NCBI GenBank assembly: GCA_963675135.1
Contig: OY776120.1
Span: 24,704,001 to 24,768,000 of the forward strand
Source of the DNA: Galeopsis tetrahit
Taxonomy: Eukaryota; Streptophyta; Magnoliopsida; Lamiales; Lamiaceae
DNA length: 64,000 nucleotides
Direction: 5' to 3'
The translations under genes were made by a program, and so were the position numbers. Under the pieces are notes generated by a model. It made no database searches. It was given only the letters and a program-made list of their open reading frames with translations, and was not told the DNA's origin. Below, piece by piece: positions 11,055 to 23,165 of the stretch (position 1 is the first letter of the stretch; the number at the start of each line of letters is the position of its first letter).

Positions 11055-14000
11055 ATGGCCTCTCCCCTGCAATGCCATACGCCAATCTCCCTCATGCCTA
11101 TTCCTCTCTCGCTCTTCTTACTACTACTCGCTTCTCCGCATGCCTTCGCCGCCATTAACGAATCCTCTGGTAATTTTTTGCTTCCATCAATGCCAAACGG
11201 ATTTATTTACTCTCCGCCAAGCGACCTTCTAGTTGCTGCTCTTATCAAACGGATTTATTTACTCGATTAAAAAATATTAGTGGAGTAAATCTGCTTAACT
11301 AAGATGAGATTCCTGGATTGAGGACGCCTTTCTGGATTTGTTTAACATAAAACTTGAAATTTAGGTTAGGTATATATATATGTGTGTGCTCTGTTGATTC
11401 TATGATATGCATATATATATTAATAATGTATTAATGAGAATATTTATTTATTTCTTGTCATTGTCATTCGTAGTACAATGATTGATGGTCTAAAGTATTT
11501 CCATTCTCTGTTGGTAGCTGATTTTGTTGTTTAATTGAAGACGGTAATAATTGCTAAATTTTGAATTTGATGTGTTTGAATAGGTTTAATGTCAATCAGA
11601 GTATCATTTTCTGTTTCTGTTTTGACTGTTGTATAGAATCATACCAACATGAACTTTCTTCTGGTATTTCTTCAACTTAGTAAGCTCATTATGTGTTGAA
11701 TTTACAGAAGCTACAAACTCTTGGCATCCGGAAATACTAAAGGATGAGGCAGTGGCAAGACTTTTTGAGCTTGGAAAGGTACAAATTTGAACTTCACTTC
11801 TTACATAAAGCAACTGAATAAAGTTATTATGTGATCTGAATATTTCATTTCACACTTTTTCTTCATCTGTGGTTGTGTTTTTAGTTTAAGGATCTGTCTC
11901 TTTGTGATTTTTTCTCCCTATGTCTGATTGAGGAACTATTGTGATAATGTTACTTCCATAATGCTTGAATACAGTCACAAAAGATGTGTTTTGTCTCAAG
12001 TTACTTTGGCTTTGCAGGTGAGTGATTCAGAAAACTTTCTTGAGAGGACTTTCCAGTCTCCGGCTTCTGTCCGAGCAGGAAACCTTATCCGGAGATGGAT
12101 GGAAGATGCGGGATTGCAGACGTAAGATGTCTGAAACCTTACACATTTTTTACTCTTCACCCCCAAATAAGAAAATGAAATGAAAAAAAAATAAAAATTA
12201 ACACTTCCCTTTTTCTAGGTGGGTGGATCAAATGGGAAATGTGCATGGTCGACACGGAGGGTTAAATCCAAGTGAGAAAGCTCTGTTAATCGGCTCTCAT
12301 TTGGTGAAGCAACCATATTCTTTACTTCGATATATTAAATGTTGTTCTTGTACAAGCCGTTTCATTAATGTCTGAATTTTTTTTAAGTTTTACTTGTTGG
12401 TTGCCTCATGCAGGATACTGTAATTGATGCTGGAATGTTTGATGGGGCGCTGGGAATTGTTACTGCAATTTCTGCATTGAAGGTGTTAAAAATCAGAGGA
12501 ATGCTCGAAAAACTTAAACGGCCTGTGGAGGTAATAACACTTCCTCTAGCTCTATCACTCAAATGTGTTTGTTGATGAAAGTGTTATTCGATGCACAGGC
12601 AGTTATCTGTTCACATTTAAGCAGCAGTTTTGAAGAGAAAAAAGAGCCGAGATGGTTTTAATTTTTTTTTCTGGTGTGTGTGTTGATTATTTTGGCTATT
12701 AATACTGGCAGGTTATTGCATTCAGTGATGAGGAAGGAGTAAGGTTTCAAACTACTTTCTTAGGAAGCGCAGCAATTGCTGGCGTGATGCCTGTGTCAAC
12801 ATTGCAAGTGCACGATAAAAGGTCTGCATAACTAACTGAAGAAATTCTATTCAACTATTGTAATTCATAGGTCTCTAAGACTCTAACCATAAATATATAT
12901 ATTTCAGTGGTGTAACAGTGCAGGGCGCTTTGAGAAGGAACTCTATTGAAATAACCGAGGATAATCTTTTTCAGCTCAAATATGACCCTGACTCTGTGTA
13001 TGGTTATGTTGAGGTAAACAAGCAACATAACGAAAGAATGATACACTAATGCAAAACTTAAGAAGAGTAAAGAGTATAAGTTATGGTTGCTGATATATCT
13101 TTGGCATCCCAGGTTCACATTGAACAAGGGCCTGTGCTTGAGACTGCAGGGCTTCCTCTTGGTTTGGTGAAAGGCATTGCAGGGCAGACTCGGTTACGGG
13201 TAATTTTCCCTTCTCAAAGATATATTCCTTATCTGCTTCAGTGAGTCAGTGACACGATTTTTTGTTTATTATATAAATCTCTATATTTAATAAGATAGTA
13301 AGAGGCACTTATGTGAAGATGATCATTAATAATATAGCATTGTGCTTCATCTTCTGGTTTCAAAAGTTAAGATTCTTTAGGCTAATATTAGCTAAGAAAT
13401 CCATATCAGCCCACTAGAATAACTTAGGCAACATATTTTTGAAAACCATATTGTAATTGGACATGTGTTTCTTCAGCTTAATGCAATGGAAAGGTTAATG
13501 ATTTTGCAGGTGACAGTGAAAGGTACACAAGGGCATGCTGGCACAGTCCCCATGAAAATGAGACGGGATCCTATGGCTGCAGCTGCAGAACTGATTGTAT
13601 CACTCGAAAGTCTTTGTAAACGACCCCAGGACTATTTATCCTATGATGGTCATTGCACTGCATCAGCAGTACAATCTCTTGCTGGATCTCTTGTTTGTAC
13701 TGTTGGTGAAATATCAACTTGGCCAAGTGCAAGTAATGTTATTCCTGGGCAGGCAAGTAATTGACAAACTCAGACCTGTTAATCTCTATATGGATGGTGT
13801 GTTTAAATCATCTTTTTATTCTACATAGGTAATCTTCACGGTTGACATACGTGCAATGGATGATCTAGGAAGAGAAGCAATTATTTATGAAATGTCAAAC
13901 AAAATGCATCACATATGTGATGATCGTTCAGTTCTGTGTCTTATTGAGCGGAAGGTGTGAGATTTACCTCAAATGTTTCGATATTTGTGCCCAGAAGTAA

Positions 14001-14722
14001 CACTTGTTCCTAATTCAAAGTCTGGATCATTTCAGCACGATGCTAGTGCAATAGGTTGCGACCCTGAATTGAGTTCGAAGCTTAAATCTGCAGCCTATGC
14101 TGCTGCTAAAAGGATAAGCGGAGAAGATCCAGATAACGTGCCTGTATTGATGAGTGGAGCAGGACATGATGCAATGGCCATGTCTCATCTCACTAAGGTG
14201 CTTCTTTCTAACTTATGGCTGTTGTTTTAAGATGAGGTTAATCCTCGTGGTTTGGAAATGTTGCGCCAATATCTCCTGGTGATTTGAAAGTTGCACAAAA
14301 TTCTCTGTGGTTTATTAAATAAAACTAACTCTTTTTTTTCTTCCAGAAATGAGTTAACAATTTTTTCTATTTCCATTATGTCCTTCATATTTGGAAAAAC
14401 AAGATACGGAAAATAGAGGAAATAGATAAAACCGTTTAACTCGATTCTGAAAAAAAGGGAGAGTTGGCTTTATTTAATAAATCATAGGGGGTTTCGTACA
14501 ATTTTCAAACCACAAGGGGACAGAGGAGTTTCGTGCAATCAACCCTCTTTAGCTGTATACTTTGATCATATTGTTTGATTGTGTGCTACTGTCTGATAGG
14601 TCGCAATGTTATTTGTGCGTTGTCGTGGTGGTGTGAGTCATTCCCCAGCGGAGCATGTATTAGACGATGATGTATGGGCTGCTGGCATGGCTATTATGAC
14701 ATTTTTGGAGACTCTTGTGTAA
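11055..14722 (+). CDS. AAH: Allantoate amidohydrolase (allantoate deiminase), 12 exons
   Basis: The enzyme hydrolyses allantoate in purine-ureide breakdown, releasing ammonia and CO2. In plants it acts in the endoplasmic reticulum and uses Mn2+. Exons: 11055-11169, 11708-11778, 12018-12121, 12219-12303, 12414-12530, 12712-12821, 12908-13013, 13113-13199, 13510-13752, 13829-13954, 14036-14197, 14600-14722. They join in frame to 482 aa without a stop. Residues 1-32 look like a signal peptide. M20-family metal ligands are visible: H124 (GSHLD), D135 (FDG), E171/E172 (SDEEG), H238 (HIEQG) and H456 (SHSP). The SGAGHDAMAM motif is present. Intron 9 starts with GC (AG|GCAAGT) rather than GT. Intron 11 holds a MITE. 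The gene looks intact. Confidence 0.93.
14234..14547. mobile_element. MITE-like inverted-repeat insertion in AAH intron 11
   Basis: The two halves are inverted copies. Blocks such as GTGGTTTATTAAATAAA and GTGGTTTGGAAA at left return in reverse as TTTATTTAATAAATCAT and TTTTCAAACCACAAG at right. The halves are separated by a short A/T-rich centre. The element lies wholly inside intron 11 and leaves the splice sites at 14198 and 14599 intact. Family and TSD are not determined. Confidence 0.65.
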
Positions 14723-15895
14723 TTATTTAAGTTTGAAGATCCTCAGAGTGATTGATTGGTTGTCAATGGTGGAAAGTTGGCAACAGTTGATCTTCAAGAA
14801 ATGAGAGAATGTACATATTTCCAGTCTCAACTTCATTTGATTGTAGAAGTATTGTTAAATTTCCAGTTTTTAGGACAATGTTTCCGAAGGAAAAATCAAC
14901 AATGTGAGGTTTGGCCTTTGAAGCAATCTTGTTAGATATTCATTCAGATGATGAAATTGTCACAGTTACTACAACATATGCTATAAATTATGAACAACAT
15001 AGGAGTATATATTTATGTAAAAATTAGCTTTACAACAGAATGCATTAGGTGTATATTAGTTATAACCAGTTATGCAAACATCGGGTCTAGGCGCCGCCTA
15101 GTGTCCCAACCGATTATATGGCCCGATTAACATAAAATTCCATCGGATACCATGCATTTTTTTAATTTATTTTTTTAAATTTAAAAAACTGAAACAACGT
15201 CGTATCATACAATATACAAAACAAATGTAAATCGGATTTTTATTAAGAATCTTAGTGTTAATATTTCTCCTTTTTTTTTTTTAATTAAAAAATGGGTTCC
15301 CCTAGGTGGTTAGAAAATGTTCGACTAGCGATTTTCGATTTCTACAACTTAATTATAACTATACTCCCCGGATCTATTCAAATATAGGTACAAACTACAT
15401 ACGGAGTAGTATATATTTCTAAGTTTTATTTTCAAATACATTGAATTTTTAAAAGTAATTTATCATATAATTAAAATTGTAGTTTATCGTACACCTAAAA
15501 AATCATTTACATATATTTTTTTTAAAACACTAAAGTATTGAATTAATAAACAAATACGTAAATATTTTTTAATTAGTAAACATTAGTGCATTGTTCAAAT
15601 CCATATGATTGCATTTTTTTTTAATTAGACTCAATATTAATACACAAACATAATACAACCTGTTACACAAAGTGATAGAAAATTGTCACAAATTAACAAC
15701 ATCAGCGTACTAAACTCCCTATCAATGACAAAACTCCTACATGAAATCACTGGAACTGATTCATCAATTTATCATTGCCCATTATAGTAGACACACAGAT
15801 CAGTCTAAGTTCCTATGAACACAACAGGTCATAAAACTGACTTAAAATCAAACAGCTTAGTCAACTTGGGACTTAATTATTATTAAGAATTGAGC
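14723..15895. other. 3' flank of AAH and intergenic spacer between convergent genes
   Basis: The first ~300 bp are probably the AAH 3' UTR, and the last ~200 bp the 3' UTR of the convergent kinase gene. Between them lies AT-rich sequence with a GC-rich block near 15085-15125 (ggcgccgcctag) that may be the edge of an old element. No coding region is seen. Confidence 0.45.
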
Positions 15896-18800
15896 TTACT
15901 TCAAAGAAGGTGGCTGTGCTAACTGCTGTAACTGGTGGACAACATGCGACATTCTGGGGCGCATAGACGGCACGTGCTGTGTACACGAGTAAACGAGATC
16001 CACAACCTTCTGGATTGTTCCAGCTTCAGGAATCACAGAGGTAGAAGACGACGATATCAGAGGATCCAAGAGCTCTACATATCGATGAGATTGCACGAGA
16101 GGTGTAGCCCACTCAAATATACTTTGCCATCCTACAGAATCAACAGCTTGTGCAGGTCTACGACCGCTAACAATCTCCAGCAAAAGAACCCCGAAGCTGT
16201 ATACATCACTCTTGGTCGTAAGCTCGTTTCTGTAGACAAATTCTGGAGCAAGGTATCCATGAGTGCCTCCAGCCATTACCCTCCTTTCTTGCATTACCTC
16301 CCACGGGACAAACTTTGAGAGACCGACCCCCATTAGATGGGCCCCACAGTCCTCATCGAGAAGTACGTTGCTAGCACGAATATCACGGTGGACCACCTGT
16401 GGCTTAACCTTGTCATGGAGGAACCTATTAAGTAAGACGAGAAAGGTAGCATTATTAACCAACTTTAAAAAGTACAGGACATTATACTCAATACGACTAC
16501 TGGTGGAGCACTACTCAAAAACTTTAGAAAGGAAATAGAGAGATTTTATGTTACTTTTGGCAGCTTACTGATGAATAAATTTTACGGAGCAACATAAAAC
16601 TGTGAAGAGAAGCAAAACGGCAGACAATATAAAAAACTCCATCCGTTCCACTTTAACTGTCACTTTAGAGAAAAAAAATGTTCAAAATATTGGTCGCTTT
16701 TGGTTTTCCAAGAGACATTAAGTGGTATTTTTTCAACTTTGGCCCTTTCCTGATTTTTGTGATAGGTGGATAAATGAACAATAAATAACATGTAAGAGGG
16801 CAGATTAGTCGTTTTATACAAATAATCACGAGTATTAAATGAGTTTCTTAATATGTGTGAAAACCCAAACGTGTCATTTACTCTTACGTAAGAGTTATAA
16901 AATATTTTACCTTATGAAAGAGAAGATAAAAGCTCAATAATGTATAGCGGGTTCAAAAGTTTTGAAAAGCAACTATTGACTTACGCAATTCCTTGAGCAA
17001 GAGTTGTAGCAACTTTCATTCTCATGGCCCAATCCAATGTCCTACCCCCTCTAGGAATATGATGTAACCATCTATCTAAAGGTCCATTTGCAATGAACTC
17101 ATACACAATATAACGATCACCATGGCCATAACAGCATCCTTTAACAGCCACTAAGTTTGGATGATGCAATCTTGCGATCCTTCCTATCTCAGAATAGAAC
17201 TCCTTTTTCCTCTGAAAACTAGATCTTTTTAACCTTTTCACTGCCAACCTCGACCCATCTGGTAGAAGTCCACTATATGTACCTCCTGTTTTTGCATCAC
17301 CAAGAAGACGGTTTCCTTCACTAAAATTCTTTGTAATTGATTTTAGTTCCTCACGTGTAAAAACTTTCCATGATGGAGGAACTAATGCCAATTCTGATGG
17401 ATTCGACTGTCTGCGAGATCTTTTACGCCTTTTAATACGTTTATACACAAGAAGCCATAGTACAACAGCCAGCGTAGTGCAAAAGATCAGACCACTCACA
17501 ACTGAGAGAATGATAAGGTATTCCTTGTTGCAGTGCATGCCATGACATTTGTTTTCTGAAATACGACGTAAAAGATTAATAGTTTAGCCTCGTAGAAGAA
17601 TTGCAAGAGAACTAAACGAGGGGTTTCGAACAATAGATTCTAGAGAAGCAAATAATACGTGATGTTTGTTTTGGGTTTTTAAAACAAGGTTTTGGATTTA
17701 CAAATCTAAAGCCGGTTTTACTTCAGTATTTGAAATTCGGTTTTATAAAACCACCACTGCAAACCCCATAAACTTATTATCACACTTTCCGATGCCATCA
17801 ATTCTCTCTCCTTACACTTTAATATGTTTAAATGATAGCCCACATCATTCAATCATTACAATCACACCCAACAAGAATATAATCCATCATACACATTGAT
17901 TTGACATAAAATTAAATCTCATCCTACTCAAAATCCCAAAGCAAACACACATTAAAATCCTCTAGATTTCAAAACCTGGTTTTTTAAAAACCACTTAAAA
18001 CCCAAAACAAACATCAAGTGTTCCAATGAGTTTATAGAAGAATCACATACCCATATAGCGCATGCATAAGAATGCATGTGACATATTGCATCCTTGGGCC
18101 TCAAGAAATGTACTTCCATTAATCATCAATGTGCACAATCCAGTTAAATTACTGTTCAAGCAAGACTGGTTGGTGCAACCTGATTGAATTGGCAAGCTGG
18201 CCCTAATAGATGCATTCCAATAAGATGTATTATCAGACCACCTCCATTGTCCATCGATTACTCTCCCACCAACCCAACACCCATTGGAATAGTCCCCACA
18301 ATATTTTTGAAGCTCAATTAGTTCTTGCAATGATGTAACTGATGCCAGATGCCCATCAGAAGATCTGCATTTTTTCTCAGACTCGTCCCATGATTCATTG
18401 CTTGCAGTATATTTAAAGCACGAAGTGTTATTAGCGTTGCTAGTCCAACCAGAAGGGCATACTGTGAAAACAACACGAACATGTTACTCAGTGAAAGAGG
18501 GAGCGATTGACAATATAATTAATTTTCAAATGTGAAATAATCGACAAGCATAGAACTTCAAGACGAGCTCAATATAGTATATATCCTCCTTATTTATAAC
18601 AAAAGTACATTGAAAGCATAGACGGAGCCAGCTAGGTGGCAGGGGAGGCCATTGGGCTACCCGAAGTTTTAAAATTTTCTAAGGTTGTATTAGTAAGTTT
18701 ACATTATTTTCCAAAAAAAAAAAGAACTTATGTAGTTCAGCGTGCAGTGAATTAATAGTAATCAAAAATATCATTGTCGCTCTAATATTTTCTTTTGTTA

Positions 18801-20106
18801 TTCAAGTATTTTTTTTCTGTTTTTGTTTGCTTTCCTTCTTTTGTTGTACCCCAACTTGATATATTCATTTTTTGCCTCTTTTATTTCCTTTTTGGGTTTA
18901 GCGTTTGCTATATAACATTAAATTTTCATTAAAAGAACAAATATTTGAGGATGTTGAGATAAACTCTTTAAATTTAAAGTTAATAATTTATTTTACAATG
19001 TTGTATTGAGTTTGTATTAATTTTTTGGATTATCATTTGTTAAATTATATAAATAATTACAGTTAAAAGATTTGTTGTTTTGGCTAATGGAAGTGACAAA
19101 GTATTTATTTATACTGTTTTTTAGATTGACTAGTTCAGGATCTCTAAGTAATAAAAAAACATGTCAATTATTTTTACATGGATATAATTTGTTACTGCAT
19201 TTATTTATGTATCAGCAAGCAAAATACAGAGAAGAAACATTGACTAATTAACTCTAAGTAGAACAAAGATGTCAATTATTTCCACACAGAAAAAAAAAGA
19301 CCAAAAATAGAGTCTAATATCTACCTACATTTATTTTTATATCAAGAAACATATAACAGAAACATTTTTTTCACAGTTTAACTATGTTAATTTAATTCAT
19401 TGCGTGCTCCGCTTCTCAACTAGACGACAAACATTTTCATTCCGCTGACTAATCAGTTGCAGCGTAATTTGGATCCCAGTAAAAGAAGCATTAACTAATC
19501 GAGCATCTCTAACTAGGAGACAAATGTCAATTATTTATACATGAAAACAATGACCAAAGGAATCTAATTTAACTGCATTCCCTTATACATCAAGAAGCAT
19601 AAAAACAGAGAAACATTTCATGGTTTTATCAATGTTAACTTAATTCACACAAATGCTCTGCTTCTTAAGTAGAAGACAGAAAACTGCCAAAGATATTTAA
19701 TTCACCTTCTCTGTAGATTTTTCTTGGAGTGGCATTTTTAAGTTTCCCAGATATTAATTATAAAAACACTCTGATTCATTGTATCTATCACACTTAAAAA
19801 GTAGTAGATCAGTAGTAGATGAACAAATTGTTTCTATTTCCTAGTAGAGTATTATTTTTGAGCATAATTGGAGTTGAATTTGTAAGATTGACTAACCTTT
19901 GGTGTGAGTGTGATTCAAAGAAGGCACCATAACAGAGGCGTCAAGCGACTCATTAAAGCCCTAAAAACAAAATTACACACAGTTAATCAATGGAAACAAC
20001 TTTGAGGGAGATTGAATTTAGTGAAGAAACTAACCGAATTAGAAGCCCCGAGAGAAAGGGAAAGCAGGAGGAAAGGAATGAGCAGAGTGAGAGGGTGTAC
20101 ATCCAT
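15896..20106 (-). CDS. C-type lectin receptor-like protein kinase (At1g52310 type), 5 exons
   Basis: A membrane protein with an outer C-type lectin domain and an inner kinase domain. Ligand and role are not known to me. Minus-strand exons: 20106-20035, 19960-19897, 18461-18051, 17555-16985, 16424-15896, joining in frame to 548 aa. Residues 1-24 are a signal peptide. The lectin domain spans about 46-185 with the CPSGW start, the CWVGG and WRWSD motifs and many cysteines. The membrane span is about 195-221, followed by basic residues. The kinase has K289 (AVKRLK) and HRD at 385-387 with N392. The DFG site reads G405-V-G, so the metal-binding Asp is missing. As I recall the Arabidopsis protein, it shares this change, so it is probably a conserved pseudokinase-like feature rather than damage. 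Confidence 0.92.
17659..18018. mobile_element. Tourist-like MITE in intron 3 of the lectin kinase gene
   Basis: The termini GTGATGTTTGTTTTGGG and its near-inverse CCCAAAACAAACATCAAG bracket about 360 bp inside intron 3. Interior blocks (ATTGATTTGACATAAAATTA, CATCCTACTCAAAATCCCAAA) match the MITE at 9986-10340, so both belong to one family. The target duplication is not clear. Exon edges at 18051 and 17555 are untouched, but the element ends only ~30 bp from the exon 3 donor. Confidence 0.7.
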
Positions 20107-20479
20107 TACTATTATTTCAGGAACCCTAATTAACCACAAACTACATGAAGAAATGCAAAAATGTAAACCCACAGAAGAATTGGTGTTGATTTGAGCGAGT
20201 GTGTAGAAGAATTAGAGTGTTGGGAGTTAGGGTTTTCATTAACATAACAGAGAAATTGAAGTTGGAGTTGGTGAATTTTCTGACATGGGAGTTAATTCTC
20301 TTGTCCAAGTTGGAATCTTTTCATTTCCGGGTCAAACCCCTCCACGCCCCGCTCTTTTAATAAATACGGAGTAATTTATTTCTCTATCCCTCATGTACAT
20401 ACCATATTACTTTATTTTTTAATTATATATTATTTATTATCAATTTTTATTATATTTAAAAGAGATAAAAAATTTATTA
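20107..20479 (-). promoter_or_regulatory. 5' UTR and promoter flank of the lectin kinase gene
   Basis: Pyrimidine-rich sequence on the minus strand directly precedes the start codon at 20106. The likely 5' UTR reaches to about 20230, followed by a GC-richer block to 20360. No specific promoter element is assigned. Confidence 0.4.
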
Positions 20480-20686
20480 CTCCCTCCACTCAAAACAGAT
20501 TTTTAAATCCATAAAGTATATGTTATTCTATTTAAATAGTTAACTTTTGAGTATTTTTTCTTGTATGTACCAACACTATTGTTTAGTCAGTATCCCACAT
20601 ATATTTTTTTATAATTAAAATATAATTTTTTTAAAAACATGTATAAAAAGAAGTGAGCAAAATTTTACTGAAATAGACCAATGGAG
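20480..20686. mobile_element. Stowaway-like MITE
   Basis: Starts CTCCCTCCACTCAAAACAG and ends with an inverse ending in ATGGAG. It is flanked by TA at 20478-20479 and 20687-20688. Length (207 bp) and AT-rich body fit Stowaway. The right terminus is diverged. Confidence 0.6.
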
Positions 20687-20939
20687 TACTTATTTAAGAT
20701 TAATAATTTATAAATTATAATAAAATTTTATTATACAATTAGAATAAACTACCATCTCAATAATAAAATTAAATTACAAGAGTTGAAAATTTGAATAATT
20801 TTGGGAGTTTGAATAATTTAAGAAATTTGAAAAATAATTTTGATAGCTTGGATTTATCTCATTTTGTTCTGTTTCTCGATTTTTTTTTAAATTATTTAAA
20901 TATATAATATATTATAAATTAATAATTAATTTATAAACA

Positions 20940-20970
20940 TTTTGTGTAATGCACAGGCAGCTAATCTAGT
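20940..20970 (+). mobile_element. Decayed Helitron-like 3' terminus
   Basis: The string GTGTAATGCACAGGCAGC is followed by TAATCTAG and then T. It resembles the plant Helitron 3' end, where a short hairpin (here TGTG...CACA) precedes CTAG and insertion is between A and T. The matching 5' end was not found, so the element's length is unknown. Confidence 0.45.
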
Positions 20971-21128
20971 AAAAAATGTATTGGAGGTGACATGATTGAA
21001 AAGGGAATAATATAATAATATGAGAGAAAAGGAAGGTAGTTTATTAAAAGTTGAATGAGTGACTTCTATTGGAACGTACTAAAAAAAAAAGTTGGGTAAT
21101 TTTTACTGGACGAATGAATTATTAATTA

Positions 21129-21543
21129 CTCCATTTATCCATCAAAAGCGTGTTCAATTTTCTTATTTGTCCATCCACTAAAAGTGTGATCATTTTCTTC
21201 TATAAAAATAATCCCTTTATTTTTACTTCAAAACAAACTTATGCACTATTATTTTATCTATTTTTTCTTAAAACATGTATCCAAAAGTTTTAACATATTG
21301 TTTGTGGACAAAGAGAGTAGTTTATTTATAAAGTGCATATATTTGGTGTATGATTGGAGTGTTATAGGTACCATTTATTTAGTGAATGAGAATATGGATA
21401 AATATGGTGAAAATAAAAGAGTGAATAATATAATATTATTTTTAAAAAATTAATAAATATAATATTATTTTTAAAAAATTAATAAACATAATAAAATTAC
21501 ACAATTAAAAAAAAAGTGTAATAATAATATTGGACTGAGGAAG
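21129..21543. mobile_element. Stowaway-like MITE with internal tandem duplication
   Basis: Left end CTCCATTTATCCATCAAAAG and inverted right end TGGACTGAGGAAG lie between TA at 21127-21128 and 21544-21545. Near the right side an AT-rich unit of about 31 bp (containing AATATTATTTTTAAAAAATT) is present twice in tandem at about 21429-21490. No coding region is supported. Confidence 0.6.
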
Positions 21544-21734
21544 TACTAACCTTTTCAGCACGAGTATTAATAAATATTAATTAACTTATATAAAAGGTAA
21601 ACACAATATGTTGTATTTATAATGAGATATTGTGGAGTTTACTTTGTGAATGACAATTTAAGTAAATAAATAATATTTAGAGGGTGAATATAAAATAGTG
21701 TGAATGATATTATTTTTAAAAGGGTTGGTCTGCT

Positions 21735-22145
21735 ATGGACTCGAGTGCATGTTGTGCACTCTAGTCCATGTTGCACTTTTTAGTTGTACTAACTTGCACT
21801 TTTTCATGACTTACACTTTTTGGTAAAATGGTGTTGCACTTTTCAATTATTAAACTGTATAATAATATTTTTATTTATAGTGACTTACACTTTTTAGTAA
21901 TATTGTGTTGCACTTTTCAGTAAAAATATTTGTTGCATTCAGTTATAAACTCTTACACTTTTCATTAATATTGTGATGCTCTTTTCAGTAATATCGACTT
22001 GCAAATTTTAGAAATATTGTATTTCACTTTTAGTTATACTAACTTATACTTTTAGTAAATACTCCGTATGTTGTTGCACTTTTTTGTTATATCGACTTAT
22101 ATTTTTTAGTAATTTTGTGTTGCACTTTTTATTGAATAAAAATTT
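21735..22145. repeat. Degenerate tandem array of TTGCACTTTT-like units
   Basis: The motif TTGCACTTTT or CTTACACTTTTT recurs about every 20-45 bp, with spacers such as AGTAATATTGTG and TTATACTAACT. It is a decayed minisatellite. A purine/pyrimidine-biased A-rich stretch follows at 22190-22290. No gene is seen. Confidence 0.65.
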
Positions 22146-22477
22146 TTCTTAAAAATTTAATTTAAATGGAGAATGTGTATATTTTTAAGTAAAAAAAAAA
22201 AAAAATGGTAAAAAAATAAAAAAAAATTAAAAAAAAAGAAACAAAAAAAAGCAAAAAATGAAATAAAATGAAAAAAAAATAGGCTATTTTATAGGTCATG
22301 TAATTATTTTTATAATAATAATAATAAAAAAAAATTGGTGTACAACATGAACTCAAGTGTATATTAGACTAAACCTTTTTAAAAATAATAAAATTGAACA
22401 ATTAAAAAAAATAAGAATAATAAAATTTTGGACTAGTCTTTTGTGAAATATTGCATTTCAGTCATTCACACTCACAT

Positions 22478-22620
22478 TCTTTATAAAGACACCAGTGACA
22501 GTTCAACCCACATTTTTTATAAATACAGCCACTGACAGTTCAATTCACACCCATGTTTTTTATAAATACGCCCACTAGCAGAAATATTTTTTTATAAATA
22601 CACCTACTAGTAGAAATTGT
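22478..22620. repeat. Minisatellite, 4 degenerate units of ~35 bp
   Basis: Units share TTTTTTATAAATAC-CCACT and GACAGTTCAA or TAGCAGAAAT blocks, in direct order. The array stops just before a GC-rich palindromic patch. Confidence 0.6.
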
Positions 22621-22649
22621 ACTTAGTCGTCTTCTATGAGCAGTTTTCG

Positions 22650-22700
22650 GCCACCCGAGGCCGCGGCCGCGGCCGAACGCTGCAATTTACGACGGCCTTA
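22650..22700. repeat. GC-rich palindromic patch (GGCCGCGGCCGCGGCC)
   Basis: A strongly GC-rich block, CGAGGCCGCGGCCGCGGCCG at 22656-22675, lies in otherwise AT-rich DNA. It can fold on itself. It may be the end of an unrecognised element, since low-complexity repeats change type on either side. Confidence 0.5.
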
Positions 22701-22739
22701 AACTTTAAATATTTTCTATTTCTTTAAATATTCTTTAAT

Positions 22740-23165
22740 TATTATTATGGATCGAGGTTATTTTATATTACTACATGCAATAATATATGTTACTATATGT
22801 TATAATGTGAGTTAGTTAATCAATAAAAATTCTAGAAAAAAATACTACATAAAAGAATCTGTATTACTATATAAAAAATTATATGTTACTACATACTACA
22901 ATTTGAATTACTACATTGAATATGCGTTTGTTACTATATGTCACTTTATCAAATGATTTGCATTACAACATGGTTATTGTGTTTATTACATGCGATAGTA
23001 TATGTTACTACGTATTATAATGTGAGTTACTATATTAACAAAAACACTAGAAAAAAACGAGTTACTAAATAAAAGAATTTGTATTATTATATAAAATAGT
23101 TTGTGTTATTACTACATAAAATAATGTGTGTTACTACATATTACGATTTGAATTACTACATTTAA
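22740..23165. repeat. Degenerate tandem array of TTACTACAT-like units
   Basis: The motifs TTACTACAT(A), TATATGTTACTA and TATAATGTGAGTTA recur many times over about 425 bp. A longer segment (from TATGTTACTA through GTGAGTTA and AAAAACACTAGAAAAAAA) is present twice, near 22780-22850 and 22995-23065. Non-coding. Confidence 0.65.

Noticed and set aside
10975..11232. Small gene on the plus strand at the AAH start
   Set aside because: It overlaps AAH exon 1 in another frame and reads past the exon 1 splice donor. At most an upstream ORF.
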